From contig JAWQEG010000710.1 of NCBI GenBank assembly GCA_033782935.1, forward strand, positions 2,418,001 to 2,482,000: a DNA stretch of 64,000 nt. Direction: 5' to 3'. This document shows, one piece after another, positions 49,456-63,193 of this stretch. The stretch comes from Petrolisthes cinctipes. Taxonomy: Eukaryota > Arthropoda > Malacostraca > Decapoda > Porcellanidae. The notes below the pieces were generated by a model, which made no database searches, had not been told where the DNA came from, and saw nothing but the letters and a program-made list of their open reading frames with translations. A program made the translations under genes and the position numbers. Numbering within the stretch: the first letter of the stretch is position 1; every line of letters starts with the position of its first letter.

Positions 49456-52400
49456 CACAATTCGACTTTGGACACTTATAATAAAGATTTTTAGCATGTT
49501 TTGAACCTATATTTTAAAATAATTCTAGCACTGAGTAGGCATGTACAGATCGTTTCTGGGACCTAAAAATATCGAATTTTCGGGAGTTTTTAAGTTGAAT
49601 TTGAGATATAAACGGGTGCAGAAGATGCATAACATGGTTATATATTTGGGCACCTAAAATATCGATTTTCAGCATGTTTTGGGCCTGTATCTGAGTAGGC
49701 ATGTACAGATCGCTTTTGGGACCCCAAAATATCGAATTTTCGGGTGTTTTGAGCATGAATTTCAGATATAAACAGGCACTGAAGATGCATGCACATAACT
49801 TTTGGGCACCTAAAATATCGATTTTGAGCATGTTTTGTGTCTGTATCTTGAAAACATTCTAACTAGGAGTCGGCATGTACAGATCGCTTCTGGGACCCCA
49901 AAATATCGAATTTTCGGGTGTTTTGAACCTGAATTTCAGATATAAACAGATACTGAAGATGCATGCACATAACTTTTGGGCACCTAAAATATCGATTTTG
50001 AGCATGTTTTGGGTTTGTATCTTGAAAACATTCTAACTATGAGTAGGCATGTACAGATCGCTTCTGGTACCCCAAAATATCGAATTTTCGGGTGTTTTGG
50101 GCCTGAATTTGTGATATCAACTTTGGGCACCTAAAATATCGATTTTTAGCATGTTTTGGGCCTATATTTTGAAAATAATCTAGCACTGAGTAGGCAGGTA
50201 CAGATCGCTTCTGGGACCCCAAAATATCGAATTTTCGGGTGTTTTGAGGTTGAAATTGGGATATAAACGAGTACAGAAGATGCATGTACATATCGACTTT
50301 TGGGCACCTAAAAGATCGATTTTCAGTATGTTTTGGGCCTGTATATTGAAAATACTCTAACACGGAGTAGGCATGTAGAGATCGTTTCTGAGACCCCAAA
50401 ATATCGAATTTTCGGGTGTTTTGGGCCTGAATTTGAGATATCGACTTTGGGCACCTAAAATATCAATTTTAGCATGTTTTCGGCCTATATTTTGAAAAAA
50501 AAACTAGCACTGAGTAGGCATGTACAGATCGCTTCTGGGACCCTAAAATATCGAATTTTCAGGTGTTTTGAGCCTGAATTTGAGATTTAAACGGGTACAA
50601 AAAATGCATGCACATATTGACTTTGGGCACCTAAAATATCGATTTTCTGTATGTTTTGGGCCTGTATTTTAAAAATTCTCTAACACGGAGTAGGCATGTA
50701 CAGATCGCTTCTGGGACCCAAAAATATCGAATTTTTGGGTGTTTTGGGCCTGAATTTGAGATATAATCAGGTACTTAAGATGCATGCACTTATCAACTTT
50801 TGGGCACCTAAAATATCGATTTTGAGCATGTTTTGGGTCTGTATCTTGAAAACATTCTAACTAGGAGTAGGCAAGTACAGATTGCTTCTAGGACCCAAAA
50901 ATTCCGAATTTTCGGGTGTTTTGAGGTTGATTTTGAGATATAAACGAGTGAAGAAGATGCATACACATATTTACTTTGGGCACCTAAAATATCGATTTCC
51001 AACATGTTTTGGGTCTGTATCTGAGTAGGCATGTACAGATCGCTTCTGGGACCCAAAAATATTGAATTTTTGGGTGTTTTTGGCCTGAATTTGAGATATC
51101 GACTTTGGGCACCTAAAATAACGATTTTTAGCATGTTTTGGGCCTATATTTTGAAAATATTCTAGCACTAAGTAGGCATGTACAGATCACTTCTGGGACC
51201 CAAAATTATCGAATTTTCGGGTGTTTAGAGCCTGAATTTGAGATATAAATGGGTATAGAAGATGCATGCACATATCGACTTTGGACACTTAAAATATCGA
51301 TTTTTAAAATGTTTTGAGCCTATATTTTGAAAACATTCTAGTACTGAGTAGGTATGTACAGATCGCTTCATGGACCCAAAAATATCGAATTTTCGGATGT
51401 TTTGAGGTTGAATTTAGGATATAAACGGGTACAGAAGATGCATCCACATATAGACTTTTGGGCACCTAAAAGATCGATTTTAAGTATGTTTTGGGCCTGT
51501 ATATTGAAAATACTCTAACACGGAGTAGGCATGTACAGATCGCTTCTGGGACCCCAAAATATCGAATTTTCGGGTGTTTTGGGCCTGAATTTGTGATATC
51601 GACTTTGGGCACCTAAAATATCGATTTTTAGCATGTTTTGGGCCTATATTTTGAAAATAATCTAGTACTGAGTAGGCATGTACAGATCGCTTCTGGGACC
51701 CCAAAATATCGATTTCTCGGGTGTTTTGAGGTTGAATTTGGGATATAAACGGGTACAGAAGATGCATAAGCATATCGACTTTTGGGCACCTAAGAGATCG
51801 ATTTTTAGTATGTTTTGGGCCTGTATATTGAAAATACTCTAACACGGAGTAGGCATGTACAGATTGCTTCTGAGACCCCAAAATATCGAATTTCCGGGTG
51901 TTTTGGGCCTGAATTTGAGATATCGACTTTGGGCACCTAAAATATCGATTTTTAGCATGTTTTGGGCCTAAAATTTGAAAATATTCTAGCACTGAGTAGG
52001 CATGTACAGATTGCTTCTGGGACCCCAAAATATCGAATTTTCAGGTGTTTTGAGCCTGAATTTAAGATTTAAACGGGTACAAAAAATGCATGCATATATT
52101 GACTTTGGGCACATAAAATATCGATTTTCTGTATGTTTTGGGCCTGTATTTAGAAAATACTCTAACACGGAGTAGGCATGTACAGATCGCTTCTGGGACC
52201 CAAAAATATCGAATTGTTGGGTGTTTTGGGCCTGAATTTGAGATATCGACTTTGGGCACCTAAAATATCGATTTTCAGCTTGTTTTGGGCCTGTATTTTG
52301 AAAATACTCTAACACGGAGTAGGCATGTACAGATCGCTTCTAGGACCAAAAAATACCGAATTTTCGGGTATTTTGAGCCTGAATTTGAGATATAAACGGG

Positions 52401-54200
52401 TATAGAAGATGCATACACATATTGACTTTGGGCACCTAAAATATCGATTTTCTGCATGTTTTGGGTCTGTATCTGAGTAGGCATGTACAGATCGCTTCAG
52501 GGACCCCAAAATATCAAATTTTCGGGTGTTTAGAGCCTGAATTTGAGATATAAACGGGTACAAAAGATGCATGCACATATCGACTTTTGGGCACCTAAAA
52601 GATCGATTTTCAGTATGTTTTGGGCCTGTTCTTTAAAAAAAATACTCTAACTCGGAGTAGGCAACTACAGATCGCTTCTGGGACCCCAAAATATCGAATT
52701 TTCGTGTGTTTTGGGCCTGAATTTGTGATATCGATTTTGGTCGCCTAAAATATCGATTTTTAGCATGTTTTGGTACTATATTTTGAAAATATTCTAGCAC
52801 TAGGTAGGCATGTACAGATCACTTCTGGGTCCCTAAAATATTGAATTTTCGGAGGTTTTGAGCCTGAATTTGAGATATAAACTGGTACAGGAGATGCATG
52901 CACATATCGACTTTGGACACTTAAAATATCGATTTTTAGTATGTTTTAAACCTATATTTTGAAAAATTTCTACCACTGAGTAGGCATGTAGAGATCGCTT
53001 CTGGGACCCAAAAATATCGAATTTTCGGGTGTTTTGAGGTTGAATTTGGGATATAAACAGGTGCAGAAGATTCATACAGATATTGACTTTGGTCACCTAA
53101 AATATCGATTTTTAGCACGTTTTGTGCCTATATTTTGAAAATAATCTAGCACTGACTAGGCATGTACAGATCGCTTCTGGGACCCCAAAATATCGAATTT
53201 TCGGGAGTTTGGAGCTTGAATATGAGATATAAACGAGTACAGAAGATGCATGCACATATCAACTATTGTGCACCTAAAATATCGATTTTCTGTATGTTTT
53301 GGGCCTGTATTTTGAAAATACTCTAACACGGAGTAGGCATGTACAGATCGCTTCTGGGACCCCAAAATATCGAATTTTCGGGTGTTTTGAGCCTGAATTT
53401 GAGATATCGACTTTGGGCACCTAAAATATCGATTTTTAGCATGTTTTGGGCCTATATTTTGAAAATATTCTAGCACTAAGTAGGCATGTACAGATCACTT
53501 CTGGGACCCTAAAATATCGAATTTTCCGGGTTTTGAGCCAGAATTTGAGATATAAACTGGTACAGGAGATGCATGCACATATCGACTTTGGACACTTAAA
53601 ATATCGTTTTTAGCATGTTTTGAGCCTATATTTTGAAAACTTTCTAGCACTGAGTAGGCATGTACAGATCGCTTCTGGGACCCAAAAATATCGAATTTTC
53701 GGGTGTTTGGAGCCTGAATTTGAGATATAAACGGGTACAGAAGATGCATCCAGATATCGACTTTTGGGCACCTAAAAGATCGATTTTCAGTATGTTTTGG
53801 GCCTGTATTTTGAAAATACTCTAACACGGAGTAGGCATGTACAGATCGCTTCTGGGACCCCAAAATATCGAATTTTCGGGTGTTTTGGACCTGAATTTGA
53901 GATACCGACCCTGGGCACCTAAAACATCGATTTTAAGCATGTTTTGGGCCTATGGTTTGAAAATATTCTAGCACTGAGTAGGCATGTACAGATCAATTTT
54001 AGGACCCCAAAATATCAAATTTTCGGGTGTTTTGAGCCTGAATTTGAGATATAACCGGGTACATAAAATGCATGCACATACTGACTTTGGGCACCTAAAC
54101 TATCGATTTTCAGCATGTTTTCGGCCTGTATTTTGAAAATACTCTAACACGGAGTAGGCATGTACAGATCGCTTCTGGGACCCAAAAATATCGAATTTTC
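49456..54200. repeat. HOR H, copy 2, diverged
   Basis: Second diverged copy. It contains a private replacement, catggttatatatttggg near 49,632, where other monomers have catattgactttggg. The piece at 52,700-53,500 instead resembles HOR G (ctattgtgcacctaaaat near 53,264 matches 30,665 and 36,638), so the copy is mosaic. Confidence 0.6.
51526..52319. repeat. B-A-B-A-B dimeric stretch, second
   Basis: Boundaries at 51,526, 51,673, 51,850, 51,997, 52,173 and 52,320 give 147, 177, 147, 176 and 147 bp. It lies 5,313 bp from the first stretch, in step with HOR H. Confidence 0.88.
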
Positions 54201-55661
54201 GGGTGTTTTGAGCCAGAATTTGAGATATAAACAGGTACTGAAGATGCATGCACATAACTTTTGGGCACCTAAAATATCGATTTTGAGCATGTTTTGGGTC
54301 TGTACCTTGAAAACATTCTAACTAGGAGTAGGCATGTACAGATCGCTTCTGGGACCCCAAAATATCGAATTTTCGGGTGTTTTGGGCCTGAATTTGAGAT
54401 ATCGACTTTGGGCACCTAAAATATCGATTTTAGCATGTTTTGGGCCTATATTTTGAAAATATTATAGCACTGAGTAGGCATGTACAGATCGCTTCTGGGA
54501 CCCCAAAATATCGAATTTTCAGGTGTTTTGAGCCTGAATTTGAGATTTAAACGGGTACAAAAAATGCATGCACATATTGACTTTGGCCACCTAAAATATC
54601 GATTTTCTGTTTGTTTTGGGCCTGTATTTTGAAAATACTCTAACACGGAGTAGGCATGTACAGATCGCTTCTGGGACCCCAAAATATCGAATTTTTGGGT
54701 GTTTTGGGCCTGAATTTGAGATATCGACTTTGGGCACCTAAAATATCAATTTTTAGCATGTTTTGGGCATATATTTTGAAAATATTCTAGCACTGTGTAG
54801 ACATGTAGAGATCGCTTCTGGGACCCCAAAATATCGAATTTTCGGGTGTTTTGAGCCTGAATTTGAGATATAAACGGGTACAAAAAATGCATGCACATAT
54901 TGACTTTTGGCACCTAAAATATCGATTTTCAGCATGTTTTTGGCCTGTATTTTGAAAATACTCTAACACGGAGTAGGCATGTACAGGTCGCTTCTGAGAC
55001 CCAAAAATATCGAATTTTGGGGTGTTTTGAGCCTGAATTTGACATATAAACAGGTACTGAAGATGCATGCACATATCGACATTTGGCACCTAAAATATCG
55101 ATTTTGAGTATGTTTTTGGTCTGTATCTTGAAAACATTCTAACTAGGAGTAGGCATGTACAGATCGCTTCTAGGACCCAAAAATACCGAATTTTCGGGTG
55201 TTTTGAGCCTGAATTTGAGATATAAACGGGTACATAAGATGCATCCACATATTGACTTTGGACACTTAAAATATCGATTTGTAAAATGTTTTGAGCCTAT
55301 ATTTTGAAAACATTCTACCACTAAGTAGGCATGTACAGATCGCTTCAGGGACCCAAGAATATCGAATTTTCGGGTGTTTTGAGGTTGAATTTGGGATATA
55401 AACGAGTGCAGAAGATGCATACACATATTGACTTTGGGCACCTAAAATAAAGATTTTCAGCATGTTTTGGGTCTGTATCAGAGTAGGCATGTACAGATCG
55501 CTTATAGGACCCCAAAATATCGAATTTCTGGGTGTTTAGAGCCTGAATTTGAGATATAAACGGGTACAGAAGATTCATGCTCATATCGACTTTTGGGCAC
55601 CTAAAATATCGATTATCAGTATGTTTTGGGCTTGTATTTTGAAAATACTCTAATAACGGAG
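54201..55661. repeat. HOR H, partial third copy
   Basis: It resumes the HOR H order at gcacataacttttggg (about 54,248), followed by a B monomer near 54,402 and the gatttaaacgggtacaaa variant near 54,545. It ends at the start of HOR I. Confidence 0.5.
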
Positions 55662-56049
55662 TAGGCATGTACCGATCGCTTCTGGGACCCCAAAATATCG
55701 AATTTTCGGGTGTTTTGGGCTTGAATTTGAGATATCGACTTTGGGCACCTAAAATATCGATTTATAGCATGTTTTGTGCCTATAATTTGAAAATATTCTA
55801 GCACTGAGTAGGCATGTACAGATCGCTTCCGGGACCCAAAAATACCGAATTTCCGGGTGTTTGGAGCCTGAATTTGAGATATAAACGGGTACAGAAGATC
55901 CATGCACATATCGACTTTGGACACTTAAAATATCGATTTTTAGCATGTTTTGAACCTATATTTTGAAAACATTCTAGCACTGAGTAAGCATGTACAGATC
56001 GCTTCTGGGACCCAAAAATATCGATTTTTCGGTTGTTTTGAGGTTGAAT

Positions 56050-56066
56050 TTTCGATATAAACGGGT
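56050..56066 (+). other. Exact match to the CENP-B box core pattern
   Basis: The 17 bp fit the published core pattern (any base, TTCG, four any, A, two any, CGGG, any base) at all nine fixed positions: ttcg at 56,051-56,054, a at 56,059, cggg at 56,062-56,065. Most A monomers match seven of nine at this site (tgag or tggg in place of ttcg). The HOR I copy-2 counterpart near 58,721 has ttgg, so it matches eight. This is sequence similarity only; whether this genome encodes a CENP-B-like protein is unknown. Confidence 0.45.
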
Positions 56067-57560
56067 GCAGAAAGATGCATACACATATTGACTTTGATCA
56101 CCTAAAATATCGATTTTCAGCATGTTTTGGGCCTGTATTTTGAAAATACTCTAACACGGAGTAGGCAAGTACATATCGCTTCTGGTACCCCAAAATATCG
56201 AATTTTTGGGTATTTGGAGCCTGAATTTGAGATATAAACGGGTACATAAGATGCATCCACATATCGACTTTTGGGCACCTAAAAGATCGATTTTCAGTAT
56301 GTTTTAGGCCTGTTTATTGAAAATACTCTAACACGGAGTAGGCATGTACAGATCTCATCTGGGACCCCAAAATATCGAATTTCCGGGTGTTTTGGGCCGG
56401 AATTTGAGATATCGACTTAGGGCACCTAAAATATCGATTTTTAGCATGTTTTGAGCCTATATTTTGAAAACATTCTAGCACTGAGTAGGCATGTACAGAT
56501 CGCTTATGTGTCCAAAAATATCGAATTTTCAGGTGTTTTGAAGTTGAATTTGAGATATAAACGAGTGCAGAAGATGCATCCACATATTGACTTTGGGCAC
56601 CTAAAATATCGATTTTCAGTATGTTTTAGGCCTGTATTTTGAAAATACTCTAACACGGAGTAGTCATGTACAGATAGCTTCTGGGACCGTAAAATATCAA
56701 ATTTTCGGGTGTTTTGAGGTTGAATTTGAGATATATACGAGTGCAGAAAATGCATACACATATTGACTTTGGGCACCTAAAATATCGATTTTCAGCATGT
56801 TTTGGGCCTGTATCTGAGTCCAGATCGCGTCTGGGACTCCAAAATATTGAATTTTCGGGTGTTTGGAGCCTGAATTTGAGATATAAACGGGTACAGAAGA
56901 TGCATGCACATATCGACTTTTGGGCACCTAAAAGATCGATTTTCAGTATGTTTTGGGCCTGTATTTTGAAAATACTCTAACTCGGAGTAGGCATGTACTG
57001 ATCGCTTCTGGGACCCCAAAATATCGAATTTTCGGGTGTTTTGGGCCTGAATTTGAGATATCGACTTTGGGCACCTAAAATATCGATTTTTAGCATGTTT
57101 TGGTCCTATATTTAAAAATATTCTTGCACTAAGAAGGCATGTACAGATCGCTTCTAGGACCCAAAAATACCGAATTTTCGGGTGTATTGAGCTTGAATTT
57201 GATATATATACGGGTACAGAAGATGCATGCACATATCGATTTTGTACACATAAAATATCTATTTTTAACATGTTTTGAGCCTATATTTTGAAAACTTTCT
57301 AGCACTGTGTAGGCATGTACAGATCGCTTCTGGGACCCAAAAATATAAAATTTTCGGGTGTTTTGAGGTTGAATTTGGGATATAAACGGGTGCAGAAGAT
57401 GCATACACATATTGACTTTGGGCACCCAAAATATCGATTTTCAGCATGTTTTAGGCCTGTATATGAGTAGGCATGTACAGATCTCTTCTGGGACCCCAAA
57501 ATATCGAATTTTCGGGTGTTTGGAGCATGAATTTGAGATATAAACGGGTACAAAAGAGGC

Positions 57561-57912
57561 ATCCACATATCGACTTTGGACACTTAAAATATCGATTTTT
57601 AGAATGTTTTCAGCCTATATTTTGAAAACATTCTAGCACTGAGTAGGCATGAACAGATCGCTCCTGGAACCCAAAAATATCGATCTTTCGGGTGTTTTGA
57701 GCCGGAATTTGAGATATAAACGGGTACAGAAGATGCATCCACATATCGACTTTGGACACTTAAAATATCGATTTTTAGAATGTTTTCAGCCTATATTTTG
57801 AAAACATTCTAGCACTGAGTAGGCATGTACAGATCGCTTCTGGAACCCAAAAATATCGATCTTTCGGGTGTTTTGAGCCGGAATTTGAGATATAAACGGG
57901 TACAGAAGATGC
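57561..57912. repeat. Recent single-monomer tandem duplication in HOR I copy 1
   Basis: Two adjacent 176-bp monomers (starting near 57,561 and 57,737) share rare variants: gcatccacatatcg, gatttttagaatg, ttttcagcc, ctggaaccc, atcgatctttcggg and gagccggaattt. They differ at gaacag versus gtacag and at gctcctgg versus gcttctgg. Confidence 0.8.
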
Positions 57913-58332
57913 ATCCACATATCGACTTTTGGGCACCTAAAAGATTGATTTTCAGTATGTTTTGGGCCTGTATATTGAAAATACTCTAACACGGAGTAGG
58001 CATGTACAGATCGCTTCTGGGACCCAAAATATATCGAATTTTCGGGTGTTTTGAGGTTGAATTTGAGATATAAACGAGTGCAGAATATGCATACACATAT
58101 TGACTTTGGGCACCTAAAATATCGATTTTCAGCATGTTTTGGGACTGTATCTGAGTAGTCATGTACAGATCGCTTCTGGGACCCCCAAATATCGAATTTT
58201 CGGGTGTTTGGAGCCTGAATTTGAGATATATGCGGGTATAGAAGATGCATGCACATATCGACTTTTGGGCACCTAAAGATCGATTTTCAGTATGTTTTGG
58301 GCCCGTATTTTGAAAATACTCTAATAACGGAG

Positions 58333-61326
58333 TAGGCATGTACCGATCGCTTCTGGGACCCCAAAATATCGAGTTTTCGGGTGTTTTGGGCTTGAATTTG
58401 AGATATCGACTTTGGGCACCTAAAATATCGATTTATAGCATGTTTTGTGCCTATAATTTGAAAATATTCTAGCACTGAGTAGGCATGTACAGATCGCTTC
58501 CGGGACCCAAAAATACCGAATTTCCGGGTGTTTGGAGCCTGAATTTGAGATATAAACGGGTACAGAAGATCCATGCACATATCGACTTTGGACACTTAAA
58601 ATATCGATTTTTAGCATGTTTTGAACCTATATTTTGAAAACATTCTAGCACTGAGTAAGCATGTACAGATCGCTTCTGGGACCCAAAAATATCGATTTTT
58701 CGGTTCTTTTGAGGTTGAATTTTGGATATAAACGGGTGCAGAAAGATGCATACACATATTGACTTTGATCACCTAAAATATCGATTTTCAGCATGTTTTG
58801 GGCCTGTATTTTGAAAATACTCTAACACGGAGTAGGCAAGTACATATCGCTTCTGGTACCCCAAAATATCGAATTTTTGGGTGTTTGGAGCCTGAATTTG
58901 AGATATAAACGGGTACATAAGATGCATCCACATATCGACTTTTGGGCACCTAAAAGATCGATTTTCAGTATGTTTTAGGCCTGTTTATTGAAAATACTCT
59001 AACACGGAGTAGGCATGTACAGATCTCATCTGGGACCCCAAAATATCGAATTTCCGGGTGTTTTGGGCCGGAATTTGAGATATCGACTTAGGGCACCTAA
59101 AATATCGATTTTTAGCATGTTTTGAGCCTATATTTTGAAAACATTCTAGCACTGAGTAGGCATGTACAGATCGCTTATGTGTCCAAAAATATCGAATTTT
59201 CAGGTGTTTTGAAGTTGAATTTGAGATATAAACGAGTGCAGAAGATGCATCCACATATTGACTTTGGGCACCTAAAATATCGATTTTCAGTATGTTTTAG
59301 GCCTGTATTTCGAAAATACTCTAACACGGAGTAGTCATGTACAGATAGCTTCTGGGACCGTAAAATATCAAATTTTCGGGTGTTTTGAGGTTGAATTTGA
59401 GATATATACGAGTGCAGAAAATGCATACACATATTGACTTTGGGCACCTAAAATATCGATTTTCAGCATGTTTTGGGCCTGTATCTGAGTCCAGATCGCG
59501 TCTGGGACTCCAAAATATTGAATTTTCGGGTGTTTGGAGCCTGAATTTGAGATATAAACGGGTACAGAAGATGCATGCACATATCGACTTTTGGGCACCT
59601 AAAAGATCGATTTTCAGTATGTTTTGGGCCTGTATTTTGAAAATACTCTAACTCGGAGTAGGCATGTACTGATCGCTTCTGGGACCCCAAAATATCGAAT
59701 TTTCGGGTGTTTTGGGCCTGAATTTGAGATATCGACTTTGGGCACCTAAAATATCGATTTTTAGCATGTTTTGGTCCTATATTTAAAAATATTCTTGCAC
59801 TAAGAAGGCATGTACAGATCGCTTCTAGGACCCAAAAATACCGAATTTTCGGGTGTATTGAGCTTGAATTTGATATATATACGGGTACAGAAGATGCATG
59901 CACATATCGATTTTGTACACATAAAATATCTATTTTTAACATGTTTTGAGCCTATATTTTGAAAACTTTCTAGCACTGTGTAGGCATGTACAGATCGCTT
60001 CTGGGACCCAAAAATATAAAATTTTCGGGTGTTTTGAGGTTAAATTTGGGATATAAACGGGTGCAGAAGATGCATACACATATTGACTTTGGGCACCCAA
60101 AATATCGATTTTCAGCATGTTTTAGGCCTGTATATGAGTAGGCATGTACAGATCTCTTCTGGGACCCCAAAATATCGAATTTTCGGGTGTTTGGAGCATG
60201 AATTTGAGATATAAACGGGTACAAAAGAGGCATCCACATATCGACTTTGGACACTTAAAATATCGATTTTTAGAATGTTTTCAGCCTATATTTTGAAAAC
60301 ATTCTAGCACTGAGTAGGCATGAACAGATCGCTTCTGGAACCCAAAAATATCGATCTTTCGGGTGTTTTGAGCCGGAATTTGAGATATAAACGGGTACAG
60401 AAGATGCATCCACATATCGACTTTTGGGCACCTAAAATATCGATTTCCTGTATGTTTTGGGCCTGTATATTGAAAATACTTTAACACGGAGTAGGCATGT
60501 ACAGATCGCTTCTGGGACCCCAAAATATCGAATTTTCGGGTGTTTTGGGCTTGAATTTGAGACATCGACTTTTGTCACCTAAAATATCGATTTTTAGCAT
60601 GTTTTGGACCTATATTTTGAAAATATTCTAGCACTCAGTAGGCATGTACAGATCGCTTCTGGGACCCCAAAATGTCGAATTTTCGGGTGTTTTAAGCCTG
60701 AATTTGAGATATAAACGGGTACAGAAGATGCATCCACATATCGACTTTGGACACTTAAAATATCGATTTTTAGAATGTTTTCAGCCTATATTTTGAAAAC
60801 ATTCTAGCACTGAGTAGGCATGTACAGATCGCTTCTGGAACCCAAAAATATCGATCTTTCGGGTGTTTTGAGCCGGAATTTGAGATATAAACGGGTACAG
60901 AAGATGCATCCACATATCGACTTTTGGGCACCTAAAAGATTGATTTTCAGTATGTTTTGGGCCTGTATATTGAAAATACTCTAACACGGAGTAGGCATGT
61001 ACAGATCGCTTCTGGGACCCAAAATATATCGAATTTTCGGGTGTTTTGAGGTTGAATTTGAGATATAAACGAGTGCAGAATATGCATACACATATTGACT
61101 TTGGGCACCTAAAATATCGATTTTCAGCATGTTTTGGGACTGTATCTGAGTAGGCATGTACAGATCGCTTCTGGGACCCCCAAATATCGAATTTTCGGGT
61201 GTTTGGAGCCTGAATTTGAGATATATGCGGGTACAGAAGATGCATGCACATATCGACTTTTGGGCACCTAAAGATCGATTTTCAGTATGTTTTGGGCCCG
61301 TATTTTGAAAATACTCTAACACGGAG
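58333..61326. repeat. HOR I, copy 2 (2,994 bp)
   Basis: Follows copy 1 at offset 2,671 until about 60,425, then at offset 2,995 from about 60,749 because of an inserted A/B dimer. Substitutions against copy 1 include cggttctttt for cggttgtttt near 58,704 and tttggatata for ttcgatata near 58,722. Confidence 0.88.
60425..60748. repeat. 324-bp A+B dimer inserted in HOR I copy 2
   Basis: Absent from copy 1 at the matching site (57,754). It contains one full-length monomer equivalent and one B monomer with the private variant gagacatcgactttt-gtc, which recurs near 62,091 and 62,392. Its size equals one A-B dimer, so it probably moved by unequal exchange from this neighbourhood. Confidence 0.75.
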
Positions 61327-63193
61327 TAGGCATGTACAGATCCCTTCTTGGCCCCAAAAATATCGAATTTTCGGGTGTTTTGGGCCTGAATTTGGGATAT
61401 AAACATGTGCAGAAGATGCATACACATATTAACTTTGATCACCTAAAATATCGATTTTCAGCATGTTTTGAGCCTATATTTTGAAATGATTCTAGCACTG
61501 AGTAGGCATGTACAGATCGCTTCTGGGACCCAAAAATATCGAATTTTCGGGTGTTTTGAAGTTGAATTTGGGACAAAAACGGGTGCAGAAGATGCATACA
61601 CATATTGACTTTGGGCACCTAAAATATCTATTTTATCATGTTTTGTGCCTGTATCTTAAAAGGCATGTACTGATCGCTTCTGGGACCCCAAAATATCGAA
61701 TTTTCGGGTGCTTGGAGCCTGAATTTGAGATATTAACGGGTACAGAAGATGCATGTACATATCATGTTTTGGGCACCTAAAATATCGATTTTCAGTATGT
61801 TTTGGGCCTGTATTTTGAAAATACTCTAATAACGGAGTAGGCATGTACAGATCGCTTCTGGGACCTCAGAATATCGAATTTTCGGGTGTTTGGAGCCTGA
61901 ATTTGAGATATAAAAGGGTGCAGATGATGCATACACATATTAACTTTGGTCACCTAAAATATAGATTTTCAGCATGTTTTGGGTCTGTATTTTTAAAATA
62001 CTCTAACACGGAGTAAGCATGTACAGATCGCTTCTGGGACCCCAAAATATCGAATTTTCGGGTGTTTTGGGCTTGAATTTGAGACATCGACTTTTGTCAC
62101 CTAAAATATCGATTTTTGGCATGTTTTGAGCCTATATTTTGAAAACATTCTAGCACTGAGTAGGCATGTACAGATCGCTTCTCGGACCCAAAAATATCGA
62201 ATTCTCGGGTGTTTTGAGGTTGAATTTGGGACAAAAACGGGTGCAGAAAATGTATACACATATTGACTTTGGGCACCTAAAATATCGATTTTCATCATGT
62301 TTTGGGCCTGTATCTAAATAGGCATGTACAGATCGCTTTTGGGACCCCAAAATATCGAATTTTCGGGTGTTTTGGGCTTGAATTTGAGACATCGACTTTG
62401 GTCACCTAAAATATCGATTTGTAGCATGTTTTGGGCCTATATTTTGAAAATATTCTAGCACTGAGTAGGCATGTACAGATCGCTTCTGGGACCCCATAAT
62501 ATCGAATTTTCGGGTGTTTTAAGCCTAAATTTGAGATATAAACGGGTACAGAAGATGCATCCACATATCGACTTTGGACACTTAAAATATCGATTTTTAG
62601 AATGTTTTCAGCCTATATTTTGAAAACATTCTAGCACTGAGTAGGCATGTACAGATCGATTCTGGAACCCAAAAATATCGAACTTTCGGGTGTTTTGAGC
62701 CTGAATTTGAGATATAAACGGGTAGAGAAGATGCATCCACATATCGACTTTTTGCACCTAAAAGATCGATTTTCAGTATGTTTTGGGCCTGTATTTTGAA
62801 AATACTCTAATAACGGAGTAGGCATGTACTGATCGCTTCTGGGACCCCAAAATATCGAATTTTCGGATGTTTTGGGCCTGAATTTGAGATATCGACTTTG
62901 GTCACCTAAAATATCGATTTTTAGCATGTTTTGGGCCTATAATTTGAAAATATTCTAGCACTGAGTAGGCATGTACAGATCGCTTCTGGGACCCCAAAAT
63001 ATCGAATTTTCGGGTGTTTTGAGCCTGAATTTGAGATATAAACGGGTACACAAAATGCATGCACATATTGAATTTGGACACTTAAAATATCGATTTTTAG
63101 AATGTTTTCAGCCTATATTTTGAAAACATTCTAGCACTGAGTAGGCATGTACAGATCGCTTCTGGAACCCAAAAATATCGAACTTTCGGGTGT
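61045..63193. repeat. HOR J, copy 1 (~2,149 bp)
   Basis: The C-type boundary at 61,151 recurs at 63,300, and the aaaaggcatgtac boundary near 61,660 recurs near 63,809; both are 2,149 bp apart. The left limit is approximate because HOR I and HOR J overlap in shared sequence. Confidence 0.75.

Larger units (their letters stand above)
55662..58332. repeat. HOR I, copy 1 (2,671 bp)
   Basis: It starts after the taataacggag tail and recurs at 58,333 with few differences. It includes a truncated boundary near 56,817 (gagtccagatcgcg, 8 bp lost), copied to about 59,488. A local duplication of one monomer lies at 57,561-57,912. Confidence 0.88.

Noticed and set aside
56812..56830. Possible insertion or recombination site at gagtccagatcgcg
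   Set aside because: It is an 8-bp deletion at a C-type monomer boundary, copied with HOR I to about 59,488. Nothing is inserted.
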